A stretch of 64,000 bases of DNA, taken from contig JAPLKS010000022.1 in the NCBI GenBank assembly GCA_026387915.1, positions 124,001-188,000 on the forward strand, written 5' to 3'. The position numbers were made by a program, and so were the translations under genes. The notes beneath the pieces were generated by a model that searched no databases, was not told the DNA's origin, and saw only the letters and a list, made by a program, of their open reading frames with translations. Each line of letters begins with the position of its first letter. Position 1 is the first letter of the stretch. Of this stretch, positions 44,781-53,610 are shown piece after piece. Source of the DNA: Gemmatimonadota bacterium. Its GTDB lineage: Bacteria > Gemmatimonadota > Gemmatimonadetes > Gemmatimonadales > Gemmatimonadaceae.

Positions 44781-46637
44781 TTACCGAACGATGGCGCGTC
44801 CCCGCACTTCGATGTCGCCCACCCACGCCACTGACGGATATTGTGCCTCGATCCAGCGCCGGAGTTCCGGCGGCATGGGAATGGGCGCAATATCTGGCCG
44901 TGTCAGCACGACGACGCTGATGTTTTTCTCGCGGAGCACCTGCTGTACGGCCTCGGTGGTCAGCGTTGCGGGATCGGCAAACGCCTCATACAGCGTGCGT
45001 GTGGGGTTCCGCATCCCCGTGAGAAAATAGATCTCCGGCGCGTCGTGCCACACATAGAGCCAATCAGAGGTCGCGCGTTTGTGCACTTCCTCGTACAGCC
45101 TAGCGAATCGCGTGGAATCTTCTCGGCTCACCACAATGCCACCCCGTGGACGGTCGAGGAGCACTAGTTCATCGGCCGCACGCGGCACCTGCTTGATGGC
45201 CGAATCCGCGGGCGCACGCAACTGAAACACGATCGCCACTGCCACGAGCATGACGGGCACTTCTCGCGGCATCCGCGGAAGCGCGCTCCACAGGGCCGCC
45301 GCACCGAGAATCAGAAGCGGCACGAAGTACAAGAAATACGTGTAGAGCGAGAACGGAATCTGCACCAAGCTACAGGTTGCGACGGTGCTCACCAAAAAGA
45401 AGACGGCCGCCCGTCGCGCTGAAGGAATGGCTTCGCCGAGCGGCGGTCGCAAGAACCACCACAGCGTCAGCAACGACACGCACGGTGTCAGGATGCGGAA
45501 TGCATACCAAGTAGTGAAAGCGGTCCCCGATCCGTCGAACGCAAATACCGCGAACACTACGACGAGCGCCGCGGCCGCCCACCGGTCCGCTTTCGAGAGC
45601 GGACGCCGCACATACGGTGCCAACGCCAGCAGCACTACTACGGGCAACACCGACAGCGCCGCGCTCTTGAGTCCGGGCAACGCATATGTCACCAACTGAA
45701 AGCGCGCCTGCGGTGCGACGAACAGTCCACGCAGCAACCGCGGCACCGCACCAGATGCCACGTACGGCGCGACCCATGCACCCACGGTAACGGCGACACC
45801 GGCAAGGAATGGCAACACCCACGCGAACAACGCTCGCACACGCGTGGTATCCCTGCTTCCGTCCGCACGCCATTCACGCACCAGCAACAGTGTGACCATG
45901 GCCGCCGACGGGACCACAAACTGCAGGAGGGCGTTGGCGTCGCGATGGTACGCCGTGAGCTTGAAGACGCCGACGAGAAAGCCCATCAACCCGACCGTAA
46001 TGAGCCAGCCGTACCATCGGGTGAGCCTCGGTGTTCGCGTCGCATCCTGCGGCACTTGTTCCTGTGCTTGAAATACGCAGAAGAGGAACACCGCCGCTAC
46101 GAAATACAGTCCGACAATTTTGACGGCAATCGACGCGCCTGCGGCTAACCCTGCGGCAAACATCCAGCCGCGCGCCCTTCCCTCGAGCGCGCGCAACACG
46201 GCCGCACTTCCAATGAGCGCCAGCACGAGGTTGTACCACGACGGCAGGGGATGCACGGAAAGCGGCAGCGTCCACAGGGACGCACACCAGACCGCCGCCG
46301 CCGCTCCCCACGGCGAGAGGAACCGGCGCGCGGCGTCAAACATGGCGGCGAGACCAATCAGCCACACCACGAGCATCAGCTGACGCAAGACGGTCAGTTT
46401 CACGCCCAACAGACGAAACGCGCCGGCGTTCAGCCAGTCGAGTCCACCCGACCACAGCGCGTCAAAATCGCGATGCGGGAGTTCGCCACGCATCACCCGC
46501 TCGGCACTCTGGCCTAGAACCCCCTCGTCGCCGGGCGTCCACGACAAATACAACTCCGCGTGGCCGTGCCACCACGCCAACAGCAGAACACCCACGAGCA
46601 GCAGGTGCGCGTTGGGGGCCCGCAACCAGCGCATCAC
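44781..46637 (-). CDS. Polytopic membrane glycosyltransferase-like protein (GT39/GT87 type)
   Basis: 618 residues from GTG 46637 (GTGA overlap with the bacilliredoxin stop; ATG 46634 is next). About twelve hydrophobic helices and a ~130-residue soluble tail. The first loop LSWTPGDEGVLGQSAERVMRGELPHRDFDALWSGG carries Asp/Glu at the usual GT-C catalytic position and a second acidic R-D-F-D motif. It likely uses a polyprenyl-phosphate sugar on the periplasmic side. It is separate from the large glycan operon and coupled to thiol and chaperone genes. Confidence 0.75.
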   Translation of the reverse strand: MMRWLRAPNAHLLLVGVLLLAWWHGHAELYLSWTPGDEGVLGQSAERVMRGELPHRDFDALWSGGLDWLNAGAFRLLGVKLTVLRQLMLVVWLIGLAAMFDAARRFLSPWGAAAAVWCASLWTLPLSVHPLPSWYNLVLALIGSAAVLRALEGRARGWMFAAGLAAGASIAVKIVGLYFVAAVFLFCVFQAQEQVPQDATRTPRLTRWYGWLITVGLMGFLVGVFKLTAYHRDANALLQFVVPSAAMVTLLLVREWRADGSRDTTRVRALFAWVLPFLAGVAVTVGAWVAPYVASGAVPRLLRGLFVAPQARFQLVTYALPGLKSAALSVLPVVVLLALAPYVRRPLSKADRWAAAALVVVFAVFAFDGSGTAFTTWYAFRILTPCVSLLTLWWFLRPPLGEAIPSARRAAVFFLVSTVATCSLVQIPFSLYTYFLYFVPLLILGAAALWSALPRMPREVPVMLVAVAIVFQLRAPADSAIKQVPRAADELVLLDRPRGGIVVSREDSTRFARLYEEVHKRATSDWLYVWHDAPEIYFLTGMRNPTRTLYEAFADPATLTTEAVQQVLREKNISVVVLTRPDIAPIPMPPELRRWIEAQYPSVAWVGDIEVRGRAIVR

Positions 46638-47065
46638 GCGCCGCAGTATTTATCGAAGGCCACCACCAGATCCGCCGCGATGTCTTCCGTCGGGCGCCCT
46701 TCAATCTGATACCGCTCGATCATCGTCACGAGCTTGCCGTCCTTGAACATCGCGATCTGCGGCGAACTCGGCGCATAGCCCGTGAAGTACGTGCGCGCCT
46801 GCTTGGTGGCGTCCACATCCTGACCAGCGAACACCGTGTACATGTGGTCGGGCTTCACCGTGTGCTGCAACGCCAACGCTACCGCCGGACGCATCATACG
46901 CGCGGCGCATCCGCACACGGAGTTGACCACCACCAGCGCCGTTCCCTTCTGTTCCTTCATCACCGCTTCCACGTCGGCGGCTGAGCGCAGCTCGTCGATA
47001 CCGTGGCGCGTGAGTTCCTGACGCATCGGGGTCACCATCCGCTCATCGTACATCATGACGTGCAT
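46634..47065 (-). CDS. Bacilliredoxin (BrxA/BrxB, YphP/YqiW family)
   Basis: 143 residues from ATG 47065, GGAGT seven bases before. The CGC active site is in NSVCGCAARMMRPA (C51-G52-C53), with VFAGQDVDATKQAR and SPQIAMFKDGKLV matching the family. Bacilliredoxins remove bacillithiol from S-bacillithiolated proteins. The gene is three bases after the GroES-like gene and overlaps the glycosyltransferase start. Presence implies a low-molecular-weight thiol such as bacillithiol in this organism; biosynthesis genes are not in the window. Confidence 0.92.
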   Translation of the reverse strand: MHVMMYDERMVTPMRQELTRHGIDELRSAADVEAVMKEQKGTALVVVNSVCGCAARMMRPAVALALQHTVKPDHMYTVFAGQDVDATKQARTYFTGYAPSSPQIAMFKDGKLVTMIERYQIEGRPTEDIAADLVVAFDKYCGA

Positions 47066-47068
47066 GTG

Positions 47069-47479
47069 CTACTCCTTGTCTCGCGAGAGTGTCAAAATCG
47101 CCGCCTGCGGCACCACGAGATAGCGTTCGTTCTCGAACGTGATCTCCACCGAAGCTTTGCGGAAGAACAGCGCGTAGTCGCCCACGCGCGCCTGCATCGG
47201 AACGTGCTTCGTGTCGCGCGACCCCGTAATGCGCCACGGCTCGTCGAGATGCTCCTCAACAGCCGGCAACGCCATCCCCGGTCCGGTCGCGATGATCGTC
47301 CCTCCCTGCACCGCCTGACTATCCACCGCCGTGGCGGGGAGGTACAACCCCACCTTCGAGCGCTCCTCGCCATCCTCAATCTGAATAAGGACGCGGTCGC
47401 CAACGACGATTAAGTGTTTTTTGCCTTTCTTCATCTGCTGTTTCACGTCGCTCAGAGAGTCCTCAACACAACCCTTCAC
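47069..47479 (-). CDS. GroES-like co-chaperone
   Basis: 136 residues from GTG 47479, overlapping the peptidase stop as GTGA (ATG 47434 would give a 121-residue form). Chaperonin-10 motifs are seen: VVGDRVLIQIEDGEERSKVG, LYLPATA at the mobile-loop position, GGTIIATGPG and VGDYALFF near the C-terminal strand. An extra ~25-residue insert between GPG and VGDYALFF is not in E. coli GroES (97 residues). No groEL gene is adjacent. It is an isolated second GroES-type protein in a redox/peptidase operon. Confidence 0.8.
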   Translation of the reverse strand: MKGCVEDSLSDVKQQMKKGKKHLIVVGDRVLIQIEDGEERSKVGLYLPATAVDSQAVQGGTIIATGPGMALPAVEEHLDEPWRITGSRDTKHVPMQARVGDYALFFRKASVEITFENERYLVVPQAAILTLSRDKE

Positions 47480-48915
47480 CGCACCAAGAACAATTTATCC
47501 TGCCGACGCAACGCCCATTTTGGCACGCCGTCCGCCCCTACAATCATATCCTCTTCCTGCGCCATCCTCACCGGCTGGCCTCCCCACTCGGGCACCGGCG
47601 TCGTGGCCTGCAGCTCAATCGAGAACCACATCGACGGAATCACCTTGGCGTCCCCGCGCCCGGGCACACCGTCCTGATAGTCCCACAGTCCGATGAGCGG
47701 CCCGGCCCCGTGGCCGTTCATCCCGATGGGATGCGAATACATCGTGCCGTCGATCCCCTTCGATTTCATCCTCTCAAGCATCGACCTGAGGATTTCGTTC
47801 CCAGTGCGCCCAGGCGTAATCTCTTCCATGGCAATGTCCTGCATGGCGTTGGCATTCGCCAGCGCCTTCTTCAGCCCGGCCGGTGCGTCTGTTTCGCCAG
47901 GCAGTAACACATAGGCGTTGTGCTGCGTGTCGGTGTTCAGCCGCGCCACGGTGATCCCTACATCACAGTGCAGCACGTCGCCGCGCTGGATGACCGGATC
48001 CTCACCCATCTCCTCCGATGTCTTGCCCTTCCGCTGCACTTCAATGCTCGGCTGGAACCAGGTCCCCAGCCCCTGATCATTCACGCGCTGGCGCCACCAC
48101 CACACGAGGTCGCTTGTTTTGGTCTTGCCCGGCACAATCACCCGGGCCGAGAACATCTCCTGCGTCATCTCCCACACTTTTGTGGTCATCTTCCGGAAAA
48201 ACAGTTCCTCCTCCGGCAGGCGCGACGCAATCAGTTCGAGTGGCAATCCTTCGGCGTCCTTGAGCTTGGCGTTCCATTTGTCGCCAAGCGCTTCGCTCAT
48301 CCCCTGCAGTTCACCGCTCGAGAGGCCGTCGCTGAATGCAAAGGTCTTGGACCGGTCAATGCCGATGACTTTTGGATTCTTTTCGTCGATGAGCTGTTTG
48401 AGCGCCCGCCATTGCTCGTCGCCCCACAGTTCCGCCTGACGGCCACCCACCGCGGCCACCACCGGCTTGGTCGAGCGACGCGCCGTGAATACCCCGCCCT
48501 GCGACGTGCCGCCGAGGGCGATGCGTTCCACGCAGTCGGGCTTCGGCGCCTGATTGGCGGCGGCGCACTTATCAAAGAACACATAGATCGTGCGGCGGCG
48601 TGCGGCCATTGTCTCGGGTGCCGTAATCGACGCGAACACGGGATCCTCGTTGTACTCGCGCATCGGCACGACCCACAGATCAATGCCATGCTTGCGCATC
48701 AACGCCGGCAGCGTGCCGTCGAGTCGCTTCTGCAGCCACTCTTGCTGGACTTTCGCCTGCTCCTTGAGCGTGCCGAACGGTCGCTCGGCAGCGGGAAGCG
48801 TACGAGCCGTGGGCGCAGGGGCCACCGAGCGCGCCTTCGGTGCATCCTGCGCGGGAAGTGCGGCGGCCGCCAAACAAGTCGTGGCCACAAGCAGGTACTG
48901 ACGGGTCGGCAACAT
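47476..48915 (-). CDS. Exported M24-family metallopeptidase (Xaa-Pro-peptidase-like)
   Basis: 479 residues from ATG 48915 with signal peptide (MLPTRQYLLVATTCLAAAALPAQ). The pita-bread C-terminal domain holds the five-ligand metal set: LHCDVG and ARLNTDTQ (two Asp), GMNGHGAGP (His), WFSIELQ and RMAQEEDMIV (two Glu). A creatinase-like N-terminal domain covers ~60-260. It probably cleaves Xaa-Pro or other N-terminal residues in the periplasm. It ends by overlapping the GroES-like gene. Confidence 0.87.
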   Translation of the reverse strand: MLPTRQYLLVATTCLAAAALPAQDAPKARSVAPAPTARTLPAAERPFGTLKEQAKVQQEWLQKRLDGTLPALMRKHGIDLWVVPMREYNEDPVFASITAPETMAARRRTIYVFFDKCAAANQAPKPDCVERIALGGTSQGGVFTARRSTKPVVAAVGGRQAELWGDEQWRALKQLIDEKNPKVIGIDRSKTFAFSDGLSSGELQGMSEALGDKWNAKLKDAEGLPLELIASRLPEEELFFRKMTTKVWEMTQEMFSARVIVPGKTKTSDLVWWWRQRVNDQGLGTWFQPSIEVQRKGKTSEEMGEDPVIQRGDVLHCDVGITVARLNTDTQHNAYVLLPGETDAPAGLKKALANANAMQDIAMEEITPGRTGNEILRSMLERMKSKGIDGTMYSHPIGMNGHGAGPLIGLWDYQDGVPGRGDAKVIPSMWFSIELQATTPVPEWGGQPVRMAQEEDMIVGADGVPKWALRRQDKLFLVR

Positions 48916-49000
48916 CACGGCAATCCTCGCGTGAGGGAAACGTCTGAGCACAAACACGAGCAGGGGCCGGCTGACGCACACATAGCTCGCACAGCCTTCG

Positions 49001-49576
49001 TCATCCGGTGGTGTCTGGGGGCACGTCGGCAGGCGCCTCGAACGCCGCCGATGCCCGATGCACGGCGGCAACGGTGCTCGCGCGATGCTCGCCCGCGAGT
49101 AACAACCGCCGCACGATGGTCACGACCACCGCGAGCACCACCGTAAACAGGACAATCCCGAGCAATCGCCAGAACAAAATGCGCGTCGCTGTGGGCAGCC
49201 AATCCGACCACTCCGCCATTTCCGATCCGAGTGGCTCAAGGCCAAAGGCGGTGAGGGCGAGGCTCGTCACGATTTCTGATCCCGCCTCAAGCACGGCAAA
49301 AAGGGGCGCGTGCACCGCCCAACGCTTGACCGTGAAATTGCCGAGGTGAAGCGTGAGCATCAAAAACAGAAAAGTCATGCCGGCAAGGAAGGTGCCGCCC
49401 ACCCAGAGCCAGCTGTCTGGCGTCCCGTGCGTGAGCACAAAGGACCGCCAGCTACGGAGCAGAATACCGGTGATGAGCGCCATCTGCGGCAGCGACACGG
49501 ACAGCCGTCGCAACGCCGGCGGCTCCTCGAGCGACCATTTGACGCTTTGCCGCGGAAAGAATGGACGGCTCGTCAC
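49001..49576 (-). CDS. Four-helix inner-membrane protein of unknown function
   Basis: 191 residues from GTG 49576, whose GTGA overlaps the esterase stop. About four hydrophobic segments are present (LITGILLRSW.., WVGGTFLAGMTFLFLMLTL, HAPLFAVLEAGSEIVTSLALTAFG, LFWRLLGIVLFTVVLAVVVTIV), ending in a soluble Ala/Pro-rich tail. I recognise no family. Coupling to the esterase suggests a shared envelope role. Confidence 0.65.
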   Translation of the reverse strand: MTSRPFFPRQSVKWSLEEPPALRRLSVSLPQMALITGILLRSWRSFVLTHGTPDSWLWVGGTFLAGMTFLFLMLTLHLGNFTVKRWAVHAPLFAVLEAGSEIVTSLALTAFGLEPLGSEMAEWSDWLPTATRILFWRLLGIVLFTVVLAVVVTIVRRLLLAGEHRASTVAAVHRASAAFEAPADVPPDTTG

Positions 49577-50676
49577 TTCGCGATGTGCTCCGCCACCCAC
49601 GAGAGGCTTTGTGCCAGGTGATCGCGCCAGTAGGGCCAACTGTGTGCCCCGGGCCATTCGTGATACTCCAATGGCACGCCGCGCGCCGCGAGTGCATCAC
49701 GGAACGCCCGCGACTGTTCGACGAGCGCATCATCCGTCCCACAATCGGCGAACAACGCTGGCAGTGGCGTGCCCGCCGCGCGCAACCGATCGAGCATATG
49801 GACCGGATCGCGCGCAAACCACGCGGTGCTGTCCGCGCCAAAGATGAGTCGCGCGCGTTCGCCACGCGGGCCGCGGCGGAGCTCGTCGATGGTCGCGCGC
49901 ACCGAGTCGGTGTGCGGCAACACTTTCACAAACGCGTCTGGCGCGCGTTCGAGCGGCCAGAGCACGCCCGAGTGCGATGCGGCGGCACGAAACAACGTGG
50001 GGTATTGCAGGGCAAGCGCCACCGCGCCGTAGCCACCCATTGAGAGACCACCTAAGGCGCGATGCGCACGGTCCGCGCGAGTCCGATACCTGCCGTCCAC
50101 GTGGCGCACGACGTCAAACGCGATGTAGTCGTCGTAATGCGGCCACGCCACGCAGTCGTGGTCGGGATTCATCCCCTCGGGGAGCATCTTCTTGCACGTC
50201 GCGAGGTCGATGAGCGTGTTGTACGTCGTGTAGTACGAGTCATCGGCGTCGGGCATAGCGATGATCATCTCTGGCATGCCCGCGGCCACCAGCGAGTCCA
50301 TGACGGTGGCGAGCGCGACTTTCTCCACCCAGTTCCGCTCATTCCCGCCGGCCCCGTGCAGGTAGTACGCCACGGGGTATCGCCGCGTTTTGTTCTTTCC
50401 GTACGACGGCGGCAGGTACACCACGAGCGCTTTGCGAGCGCCGAGCGCTTGTGCCCAAAGCGTGTCGGTGCGCACGGTGCCGGCGGCGGTTCCACGAGCG
50501 GCGGAGCGGCGCGCGGATGAGCGAGGCGTCGCCGTGCGCGGCGGAGCGACGCTCGGAGCGACGCTCGGAGCGACGCTCGGACGCGACTGCGCACTCGCGC
50601 GGTGTGGCGCGATCGTCAGCAGCAGCGCCACCACGAACAGGCGGCGCGCCACACGACCTGACGCCAACACACTCAC
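49573..50676 (-). CDS. Exported alpha/beta-hydrolase esterase (esterase D/feruloyl-esterase-like)
   Basis: 367 residues from GTG 50676, sharing one base with the upstream stop. Signal peptide (RRLFVVALLLTIAPHRASAQ), then a Pro/Ala low-complexity linker with SVAP three times. The catalytic triad is visible: Ser212 in GGLSMGGYGA, Asp in ADCGTDDA and His in PGAHSWPYW. YYLHGAGGNERNW supplies the oxyanion hole. Such enzymes release acyl or feruloyl groups or cleave small esters; the natural substrate is unknown. It is co-transcribed with an exported RidA and a membrane protein. Confidence 0.87.
   Translation of the reverse strand: MSVLASGRVARRLFVVALLLTIAPHRASAQSRPSVAPSVAPSVAPPRTATPRSSARRSAARGTAAGTVRTDTLWAQALGARKALVVYLPPSYGKNKTRRYPVAYYLHGAGGNERNWVEKVALATVMDSLVAAGMPEMIIAMPDADDSYYTTYNTLIDLATCKKMLPEGMNPDHDCVAWPHYDDYIAFDVVRHVDGRYRTRADRAHRALGGLSMGGYGAVALALQYPTLFRAAASHSGVLWPLERAPDAFVKVLPHTDSVRATIDELRRGPRGERARLIFGADSTAWFARDPVHMLDRLRAAGTPLPALFADCGTDDALVEQSRAFRDALAARGVPLEYHEWPGAHSWPYWRDHLAQSLSWVAEHIAK
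50543..50578 (-). repeat. Three tandem copies of a 12-bp unit inside the esterase gene
   Basis: GGAGCGACGCTC occurs three times without change on the plus strand, which on the coding strand encodes SVAP repeated. It lies just after the signal peptide, in a linker where length change would be tolerated. Confidence 0.9.
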
Positions 50677-51140
50677 TATTTCACCACCGCAATGCATTCG
50701 ATTTCCACCCGTGCATTCAAGGCGAGGCCGCTCGTGCCAAACGCGCTCCGCGCCGGAAACTTGCCGTCCTTGAAGAACGTGCGATACACCTCGTTCATCG
50801 CGTCCCACTCTTTCATGTCCGCCATGAACACGGTGCACTTGGCCACATGCTCCATGTCACTGCCGGATTTTTCGAGGACGTCCTTGATGTTCAGCATTAC
50901 CTGCTTGGTCTCTGCGGCAATCCCGCCCGGCACGATCGCGCTGCCCTTGGCATCGGCGGCGGTGCCCACCTGCCCCGCGAGATACAGTGTGTTCCCTACA
51001 CGCGTCGCCGGCGAGAACGGGCGCGTCGTTGGGCCGTACGGTTGCAGAAACTGCACACTGTTCTGCGCGGCGGCCGCCAGCGGCAATGCCATCACGAGCA
51101 CCAGCCCACGGGTCCATTGCATCAGTCGCAGATTTTTCAT
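50676..51140 (-). CDS. Exported RidA-family (YjgF/YER057c/UK114) protein
   Basis: 154 residues from ATG 51140 (GGAGT upstream) with a signal peptide (MQWTRGLVLVMALPLAAAAQ within the first 26). The RidA core has FSPATRVGNTLYLAGQVG, KQVMLNIKDVLEKSG and FPARSAFGTSGLALNARVEIECIAV, including the conserved Arg of the imine-hydrolysing site (PARS). Classic RidA is cytosolic and deaminates reactive enamines; this one should be periplasmic. It overlaps the esterase gene by one base, and the acylase-family gene is 55 bases upstream. Confidence 0.88.
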   Translation of the reverse strand: MKNLRLMQWTRGLVLVMALPLAAAAQNSVQFLQPYGPTTRPFSPATRVGNTLYLAGQVGTAADAKGSAIVPGGIAAETKQVMLNIKDVLEKSGSDMEHVAKCTVFMADMKEWDAMNEVYRTFFKDGKFPARSAFGTSGLALNARVEIECIAVVK

Positions 51141-51195
51141 TCGGCACTCCGAAAAAGGTGTTCGCTCCCGCACGCCACGCCTGCCGTACGGAATG

Positions 51196-53565
51196 TTACT
51201 TGGGTTCGAGCCGGAGCAGATGCACCGTGGCCGCTTCGACTTTCGCTCGAGAGTAGTTGAGCGGGAAATACTCGCCGCGTCCCCACAGCGCGAGCAGGTC
51301 ACCGTAATGCGGGCTTCCCGGCTGTCCGCTCTGGCCGGGGGTACTCGTCGCCCACGAGTTATCCCAGTTGGCCAGATCGATAATCTCGCGAAAACTCGCG
51401 CCGGCAGACTGCGCCCATCCGCTACCACCGGTCGCGTTCACCGTCTGTCCATCACCGCCACGACGCACGCTGGGCAGATCAAAGCTCGGCACAAACGGGT
51501 GCGGGAACTTGGCCTGATGCAGATCGCCCCATTTCCAGGCGCTCTGATCGGCCCCGAGTTGCTGCGTGAGCGTGGCCACCGCCGCATCGAGCGCGGCAAT
51601 CACTAACGTGTCGCGCGCCGAACTGCTTTGCGTACCGAGCCGCCCGTCGCCGCCGCGCACCAGATCGGTGAGCGTCTCCGCGTCAAATATCCGCCCCACG
51701 CCAATGGCGAGCTCGCTCGGCAACAACACGTTGAGGAGCCGACGCCGCACTTCCATCGTCCACGCCTCGAAAATCGCCGGCGCGGCCTGATCGGCCCGCA
51801 TCACAAAATCCCACGTGCGGAGCGTCGCCACATCTGCGCGATCACCGAATCCCTTTTTGTCGGCAATCCCGAGCAACACCGGTACCAGTTCCGCCGCAGG
51901 CGTCGAATACTCGTCGTGCTGCAGACGCTTGAAGTCCTCGGCGGTGAATTTCTTGCCGCTGTCGAGCATCGCCCGCACGCGATTGGCGCGGTAGGGGGCG
52001 GCCCACTCGTAGTTAAGCGGCTTGGTGTAGCCAGGCGGCAAAATGTTGTTATTCGCAGTGACAATGATCCCGCTGTCGGGATCGAACTTCTGGGGTAGTT
52101 CCTTGACGTCGAGAAAGCCCTGCCATTCGTAGCGCCCATCGCCCGGCACGGGGAGGAGCCCGCTCCAACTACGAATCGGCATCAACCCGCTCGCAATCCA
52201 GCCGATATGACCGGCTGTGTCCGCGTAAATGAGATTCTCCGTCGGCAACCGCCACCGGCGTGCGGCGTCCACGAACGCGGGCCAGTTCTGCGCGCGGTTC
52301 AGCGAGAGCGAGGCCATATAGCCAGCCGTCCCAGGCTCCGTTCCCACAAACTTCAGCGCGAACGCACGCTTGCGCGCCGTGTCCTCAGCCACAATCGGCC
52401 CGTGCTCGGTGAACTCCAGCGTCACCGCGCGCGGTGCGGCGCCTTTCACGCGAATCGTGTCGGCAATCGCGCGCACCGGCACCCAGCCGCCGTGATTGAA
52501 GTAGCAGCGCGCGCCCGCTGGCGCACTGCTCGCCGCCGCGGTCTGCGCGCACGGACGCACCGACTCCACATACACATCCTGCTGGTCCATCCCCACAATC
52601 GTAAAGCCGAACGCGATCGCCTCGTTATGCCCCGCGGCCACTCCCGGCACACCCGGCTCGCCGGCGCCAATCACATTCCAGCCAGGCCCCACGAGGTGCG
52701 TGAGATACCGCAACGACGGATTCTGGATGGTGCGATGCGGATCGTTGGCGAGGAGCGGCTTGCCGCTCGCCGTCTTTTTGCCGCTTACGACCCAGTTATT
52801 GGAACCGACGATTTTCGGGTAGGTAATGCCGCCCTGCGCGTCGGCAAAATCCGAGAAGATCGCTGGATCGATTCCCGTATAGTCGAGCCCGCGCACTGGA
52901 TCGTGCTTGCGCGCCGGCTCGGCCGGGAAGAGCTGATCCACCCGTTCGGCACCCAGCGCGGCCACGAGCCGCGCACGCATGAGCTCGGTGAGGGCGTTGC
53001 TGGTCATGGAGAGCGCGGCCATCCGCTGCAACGGCACGTCCCGCGTCCACGGCTCCGGCTTGATGCCGAGTAAGTCGAACTCAATCGGCGGGCGCTCGCG
53101 CACCTCGGCGATGCGCGCATTCACCCCCAGCGTGAAGGCGTCCAGGATGGCCCGTGCGTCGCTCGCATAGCTGTTGTACTCGGCGTTCCAGTCGCCGCGA
53201 TAGGTGAGGAGGCGGGCAATGCGATCACGGCCCACCGCGTCAGCGCCGAGCACCTCGGCCAGCCGGCCTTCACCCATCCGCCGCCACATTTCCATCTGGA
53301 ACAGACGGTCTTGGGCCACGACGTAGCCCTGCGCAAAGAACAAGTCGTGTTGCGTCTTGGCGTAGATGTGCGGCACGCCAAAACCGTCACGGCGCACTTC
53401 CACCGCACTGTCGAGCCCGGTGAGGGTCACGGTGCCGTCGAGGCGCGCCAGTCGCGACGCAGCGCGCTCAGCCAAGGCCTGAGCGGCCGCCCCTGACTGC
53501 GCCTGCGCGCTCGCGCCAAGAAAGGCCACCACTACTGCCAGCATGCGAAAGGCGCGCACGTTCAT
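51196..53565 (-). CDS. Penicillin-acylase-family N-terminal-nucleophile amidase
   Basis: 789 residues from ATG 53565 with a signal peptide (MLAVVVAFLGASAQAQ region). Maturation by self-cleavage would expose Ser255 in KIVGSNNWVVSG, the family's nucleophile. GFGVPHIYAKT (62-72), AQGYVVAQDRLFQMEMWRR (78-96) and ANDPHRTIQNP are conserved. The family hydrolyses amides such as penicillins, acyl-homoserine lactones or peptides after export to the periplasm; which one is not deducible. The next gene is the exported RidA. Confidence 0.9.
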   Translation of the reverse strand: MNVRAFRMLAVVVAFLGASAQAQSGAAAQALAERAASRLARLDGTVTLTGLDSAVEVRRDGFGVPHIYAKTQHDLFFAQGYVVAQDRLFQMEMWRRMGEGRLAEVLGADAVGRDRIARLLTYRGDWNAEYNSYASDARAILDAFTLGVNARIAEVRERPPIEFDLLGIKPEPWTRDVPLQRMAALSMTSNALTELMRARLVAALGAERVDQLFPAEPARKHDPVRGLDYTGIDPAIFSDFADAQGGITYPKIVGSNNWVVSGKKTASGKPLLANDPHRTIQNPSLRYLTHLVGPGWNVIGAGEPGVPGVAAGHNEAIAFGFTIVGMDQQDVYVESVRPCAQTAAASSAPAGARCYFNHGGWVPVRAIADTIRVKGAAPRAVTLEFTEHGPIVAEDTARKRAFALKFVGTEPGTAGYMASLSLNRAQNWPAFVDAARRWRLPTENLIYADTAGHIGWIASGLMPIRSWSGLLPVPGDGRYEWQGFLDVKELPQKFDPDSGIIVTANNNILPPGYTKPLNYEWAAPYRANRVRAMLDSGKKFTAEDFKRLQHDEYSTPAAELVPVLLGIADKKGFGDRADVATLRTWDFVMRADQAAPAIFEAWTMEVRRRLLNVLLPSELAIGVGRIFDAETLTDLVRGGDGRLGTQSSSARDTLVIAALDAAVATLTQQLGADQSAWKWGDLHQAKFPHPFVPSFDLPSVRRGGDGQTVNATGGSGWAQSAGASFREIIDLANWDNSWATSTPGQSGQPGSPHYGDLLALWGRGEYFPLNYSRAKVEAATVHLLRLEPK

Positions 53566-53610
53566 ACTCCCGTCGGTTGGTGCGTCAGTGGGCTCGAAAG
53601 CCCGAGCGCA

